NCBI GenBank assembly: GCA_051878835.1
Contig: JBJEKW010000083.1
Coordinates: 1 to 7,013, forward strand
Origin: Olsenella_K sp051878835
GTDB lineage: Bacteria > Actinomycetota > Coriobacteriia > Coriobacteriales > Atopobiaceae
Length of the DNA stretch: 7,013 bases
Reading direction: 5' to 3'
Made by a program: the position numbers and the translations under genes. This document shows, piece by piece, positions 5,582 through 7,013 of this stretch; the stretch's first letter is position 1; the number at the start of each line of letters is the position of its first letter. Under the pieces are notes generated by a model that was not told the DNA's origin, made no database searches, and saw only the letters and a program-made list of their open reading frames with translations.

Positions 5582-6043
5582 CTACCGGCGTGGCGCTCCC
5601 TGATGCTCGTTCAAGAAGTTGGAGAAGCCGCCGACGGTCCGAGGCGGCAGGTCCGAGGCGCTGCCCGCGCCATCCTTTGGGTTGCTCGCATCAGGCCGCC
5701 CGCCGTGCTCCTCGCTGTTTGCGCCGTCCGGAACAACAGGGCCTTTACGCTGCCGCCTCTCCCATTCCCGCAAGCGCTGCGAGGCCTCATTCGTCGGAAG
5801 GGTGTCCGTTGTCAGGCGGGAGAACACATCGCGGTTCTTCTCAATGACGCGCGCGAGCCTCTCCCAGTCGACGCTCTCCCACCCATTCTCGAAGCAGGAG
5901 AGTAGCAGCCCACCGGCTACGAAGGTCGCATGGTCGCGGGCCTTGCGCGCCGCCGTCGACTCGCGCCTGACGGCCTCGCGGCGCTGCTGCCTGAGGTCGG
6001 CAATCTCCCTGTCTATCTGCTCGACCGACTTCTTCCTAGGCAT
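5582..6043 (-). CDS. MobC/TraD-like mobilization accessory protein, 153 aa
   Basis: This is probably a relaxosome accessory protein that helps the relaxase open oriT. Residues 1-40 are a basic helical segment (MPRKKSVEQIDREIADLRQQ, then RRE...ARKARDH) followed by a hydrophobic helix FVAGGLLLSCF (41-51). The RKAR-x(n)-GxLL pattern is typical of the small MobC/TraD-like proteins next to MobQ relaxases. Residues 100-135 are Gly/Pro/Ser-rich and disordered. The ATG at 6043 is chosen because GGAG lies 9 bases upstream; the ATG at 6088 has no ribosome binding site and would overlap a promoter. As in RSF1010, it is divergent from the relaxase with oriT between. Its end converges on the endonuclease stop with only 20 bases between and no terminator. 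It has no clear DNA-binding motif, so the name is moderately sure. Confidence 0.72.
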   Translation of the reverse strand: MPRKKSVEQIDREIADLRQQRREAVRRESTAARKARDHATFVAGGLLLSCFENGWESVDWERLARVIEKNRDVFSRLTTDTLPTNEASQRLREWERRQRKGPVVPDGANSEEHGGRPDASNPKDGAGSASDLPPRTVGGFSNFLNEHQGAPRR

Positions 6044-6081
6044 CCCCTTCAGCTCCAATCGCGAGGGAACAAAACGAATCA

Positions 6082-6109
6082 CTGACATAATCTATTCCCG
6101 TAAAATAAT
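6082..6109 (+). promoter_or_regulatory. Candidate relaxase promoter
   Basis: CTGACA (6082-6087) and AATAAT (6104-6109) are 16 bases apart, each 5/6 to consensus, in an AT-rich patch between the divergent genes. Transcription would begin near 6116, making a leader of about 230 bases that includes oriT. The palindrome GAATATATTC (6110-6119) sits at the start site. The minus-strand promoter for the accessory gene should lie in the same patch, but no convincing pair of boxes was seen. Confidence 0.4.
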
Positions 6110-6146
6110 GAATATATTCTCACGCAATGGGTAACTACATCTGCAT

Positions 6147-6195
6147 AGGGCGCACTTAAAACCAACTTACTCGCTTCGCTGCGTGAGTTGGTTTT
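6147..6195 (-). other. oriT of the RSF1010/pIP501 (MobQ) type
   Basis: The minus strand carries the inverted repeat AAAACCAACTCAC ... GTAAGTTGGTTTT (6195-6183 with 6170-6158; one G-T wobble) directly followed by the nic core TAAGTGCGCCCT (6158-6147). This core and its position after the repeat are the known oriT signature of RSF1010/R1162 and pIP501. By analogy, cleavage falls between the G at 6151 and the C at 6150 on the minus strand, so transfer would lead toward the accessory gene and the R-M operon, with the relaxase and leader hairpins entering last. Confidence 0.92.
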
Positions 6196-6201
6196 CGTGC
6201 G

Positions 6202-6303
6202 GCAGGGCCAGCCCTGCACTCGGCAGCGTTCGCGCTGCACCAGAGCAGGGGCGCGGCCCCTGTACCCCATCCCCCGCGAGACCGTCGGCGGGGCCTCGCG
6301 GGG
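6202..6303 (+). promoter_or_regulatory. Tandem GC-rich hairpin array in the relaxase leader
   Basis: Four perfect stem-loops follow oriT in a row: GCAGGGC/GCCCTGC (6202-6217), GCAGCG-TTCG-CGCTGC (6223-6238, a stable UUCG tetraloop), CAGGGGC-GCG-GCCCCTG (6246-6262) and CCCCGCGAG/CTCGCGGGG (6272-6280 with 6295-6303). Together they make a highly structured leader or oriT-adjacent single-strand structure. No known riboswitch is recognised. Confidence 0.75.
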
Positions 6304-6368
6304 TTCAGATGAAGAGCCGACGGCGCGACCCAGAGGGGGTGTGCTCCGTGGCAATTTTTCATCTGAAC
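6303..6368 (+). promoter_or_regulatory. Inverted repeat enclosing the relaxase RBS and start codon
   Basis: GTTCAGATGAA (6303-6313) and TTCATCTGAAC (6358-6368) are exact 11-bp complements. The 44-base loop contains the ribosome binding site (6332-6339) and the GTG (6348). The right arm covers codons 4-7. Such a stem would hold the start region in a closed loop and may tune relaxase translation, or be bound by relaxase or accessory protein as DNA. Confidence 0.7.
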
Positions 6369-7013
6369 GTGCGCGGCGTCTCGCTCTCTCGCGGCTCGTC
6401 CGCCGTCAAGAGCGCCGCCTACCAGTCCGGCGAGGCGCTCACGCGGACGGCCACCGGCGAGCGCTGCCGCTATGGACGCTCTGAGCGCGTCGACTTCGTG
6501 GCCGTCGTGCTGCCGGACGGCGCTCCCGAAGCGCTCAGGGACCGCGAGGCGCTCTGGAACGCCGCAGAAGCTGCCGAAATGGGGCGGCAGCGGGGCGGCG
6601 CGCACCTCGTCGCCAGACGCGTCGAGGTGGCCATACCGGCCGAGCTGTCGCGCGAAAGGGCAGAGGCCCTCGTCATGGGCTTCGCCCGCCACGCCGCAGA
6701 GCGCGGCCACGCCGCCGACGTCGCCATCCACGGCCTAGGAACCGGAAACCCGCACGCCCACATCCTAGAGAGCGAGCTTGGGCTGTCCGGATCATATGAC
6801 CCGGACAGCCCAAGCTCTGCGTTCTCCGTCCCGAATGGGCCTAGGAACGAGAAGCGCTACCTCTGCCGAAATGCCGAGGGAAACGAGGAGTGGCTCACCC
6901 CCGAGGAGTGGCGGCCCGTCAAGGCGGAATGGTCGAAGGTCTACAACTACGAGGACGGCACACGCCGCACCAAGGCCGAGGCGAGGGCGGCCGGGCTGAA
7001 CCCGACCAAGGAC
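6348..7013 (+). CDS. mobA: MobA/MobL-family (MobQ) relaxase, N-terminal catalytic part; continues at base 2
   Basis: This relaxase nicks oriT, stays bound to the 5' end through a tyrosine, and pilots the strand during mobilization. The N-terminus MAIFHLNVRG with Y25 inside SAAYQSGEAL matches the MobA/MobL start, and Y25 sits where the RSF1010 MobA catalytic tyrosine sits. The metal-binding triad is visible as H128, then H136-A-H138 within NPHAHIL. The GTG at 6348 is chosen because AGAGGGGG (6332-6339) lies 8 bases upstream and the family N-terminus begins there; an in-frame GTG at 6339 falls on that ribosome binding site. Residue 204 ends at the junction. The frame continues at base 2, giving 545 aa in total. 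A 44-bp near-palindrome lies within codons 143-157, just after the catalytic histidines, where homologues usually run on into a short T(T/M)R-type segment. Family assignment is firm; transfer has not been shown. Confidence 0.93.
   Translation, partial: MAIFHLNVRGVSLSRGSSAVKSAAYQSGEALTRTATGERCRYGRSERVDFVAVVLPDGAPEALRDREALWNAAEAAEMGRQRGGAHLVARRVEVAIPAELSRERAEALVMGFARHAAERGHAADVAIHGLGTGNPHAHILESELGLSGSYDPDSPSSAFSVPNGPRNEKRYLCRNAEGNEEWLTPEEWRPVKAEWSKVYNYEDGTRRTKAEARAAGLNPTKD
6774..6817. repeat. 44-bp near-perfect palindrome inside the relaxase gene
   Basis: GAGCTTGGGCTGTCCGG (6774-6790) and its exact complement (6801-6817) flank ATCATATGAC, whose core TCATATGA is itself palindromic. Only 6791/6800 fail to pair, so 21 of 22 positions are symmetric. 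It is translated in frame just after the catalytic HxH. No U-tract follows. Confidence 0.9.
6959..7013. repeat. Terminal overlap, second copy (circle junction)
   Basis: This is an exact copy of bases 1-55. Fifty-five is a common assembler k-mer length, which fits an artefactual end overlap on a circular contig. One copy should be removed when counting length or translating the relaxase. Confidence 0.95.

Noticed and set aside
6044..6088. Upstream ATG for the accessory mobilization gene
   Set aside because: There is no ribosome binding site before 6088 and the region overlaps the candidate relaxase promoter; 6043 has GGAG at 9 bases.
6156..6731. 191-codon minus-strand frame opposite oriT and the relaxase start
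   Set aside because: It is a shadow of the relaxase N-terminus and the hairpin leader; no family resemblance.
1..7013. tRNA, rRNA, CRISPR array, insertion sequence
   Set aside because: No T-loop/acceptor pattern, no rRNA signature, no regularly spaced repeats and no transposase were seen on either strand.

Overview
The window is a complete small circular mobilizable plasmid, cut open inside its relaxase gene. The last 55 bases (6959-7013) are identical to the first 55 (1-55), which is what an assembler leaves when a circle closes, so the true circle is 6958 bp. Read across that junction, two partial reading frames join into one 545-aa MobA/MobL (MobQ-type) relaxase. Base composition is GC-rich, with strong AAGGAGG-type ribosome binding sites and frequent AGG and ATA codons. 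A high-GC Gram-positive host (perhaps a gut or rumen actinobacterium such as a coriobacterium) is a reasonable guess, but nothing here proves the host.

Layout. (a) Mobilization block: an accessory gene of the MobC/TraD kind (5582-6043, minus) is divergent from the relaxase (6348 through the junction to 1027, plus). Between them lies an oriT with a 13-bp inverted repeat next to the core TAAGTGCGCCCT known from RSF1010 and pIP501. The relaxase leader holds a row of GC-rich hairpins and an 11-bp inverted repeat that encloses its ribosome binding site and GTG start. The relaxase is followed by an unrecognised 289-aa gene (1110-1979). (b) About 1.26 kb without a convincing protein gene (1980-3242). 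It contains a 40-bp perfect palindrome, a minus-strand promoter/hairpin/terminator unit that looks like a ~120-nt antisense RNA, a large hairpin, further palindromes, and an AT-rich segment with a clear promoter and operator-like dyads. (c) Restriction-modification operon: a ribbon-helix-helix-like DNA-binding protein (3243-3770), a C5-cytosine methyltransferase (3763-4713) and an endonuclease that closely resembles NgoMIV (4689-5561). Their ends overlap, so they are probably translationally coupled.

How it fits together. The R-M operon would stabilise the plasmid by killing segregants and would restrict incoming DNA, presumably at GCCGGC. The RHH-like protein is a good candidate for autoregulating the operon, because a dyad overlaps the -10 of the promoter. 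The mobilization block lets the plasmid move using a helper's transfer apparatus. No replication initiator protein is recognisable. The most interesting possibility is that replication is controlled or primed by RNA from the 2.0-2.8 kb region, in a ColE1-like way. This is inference from architecture only.
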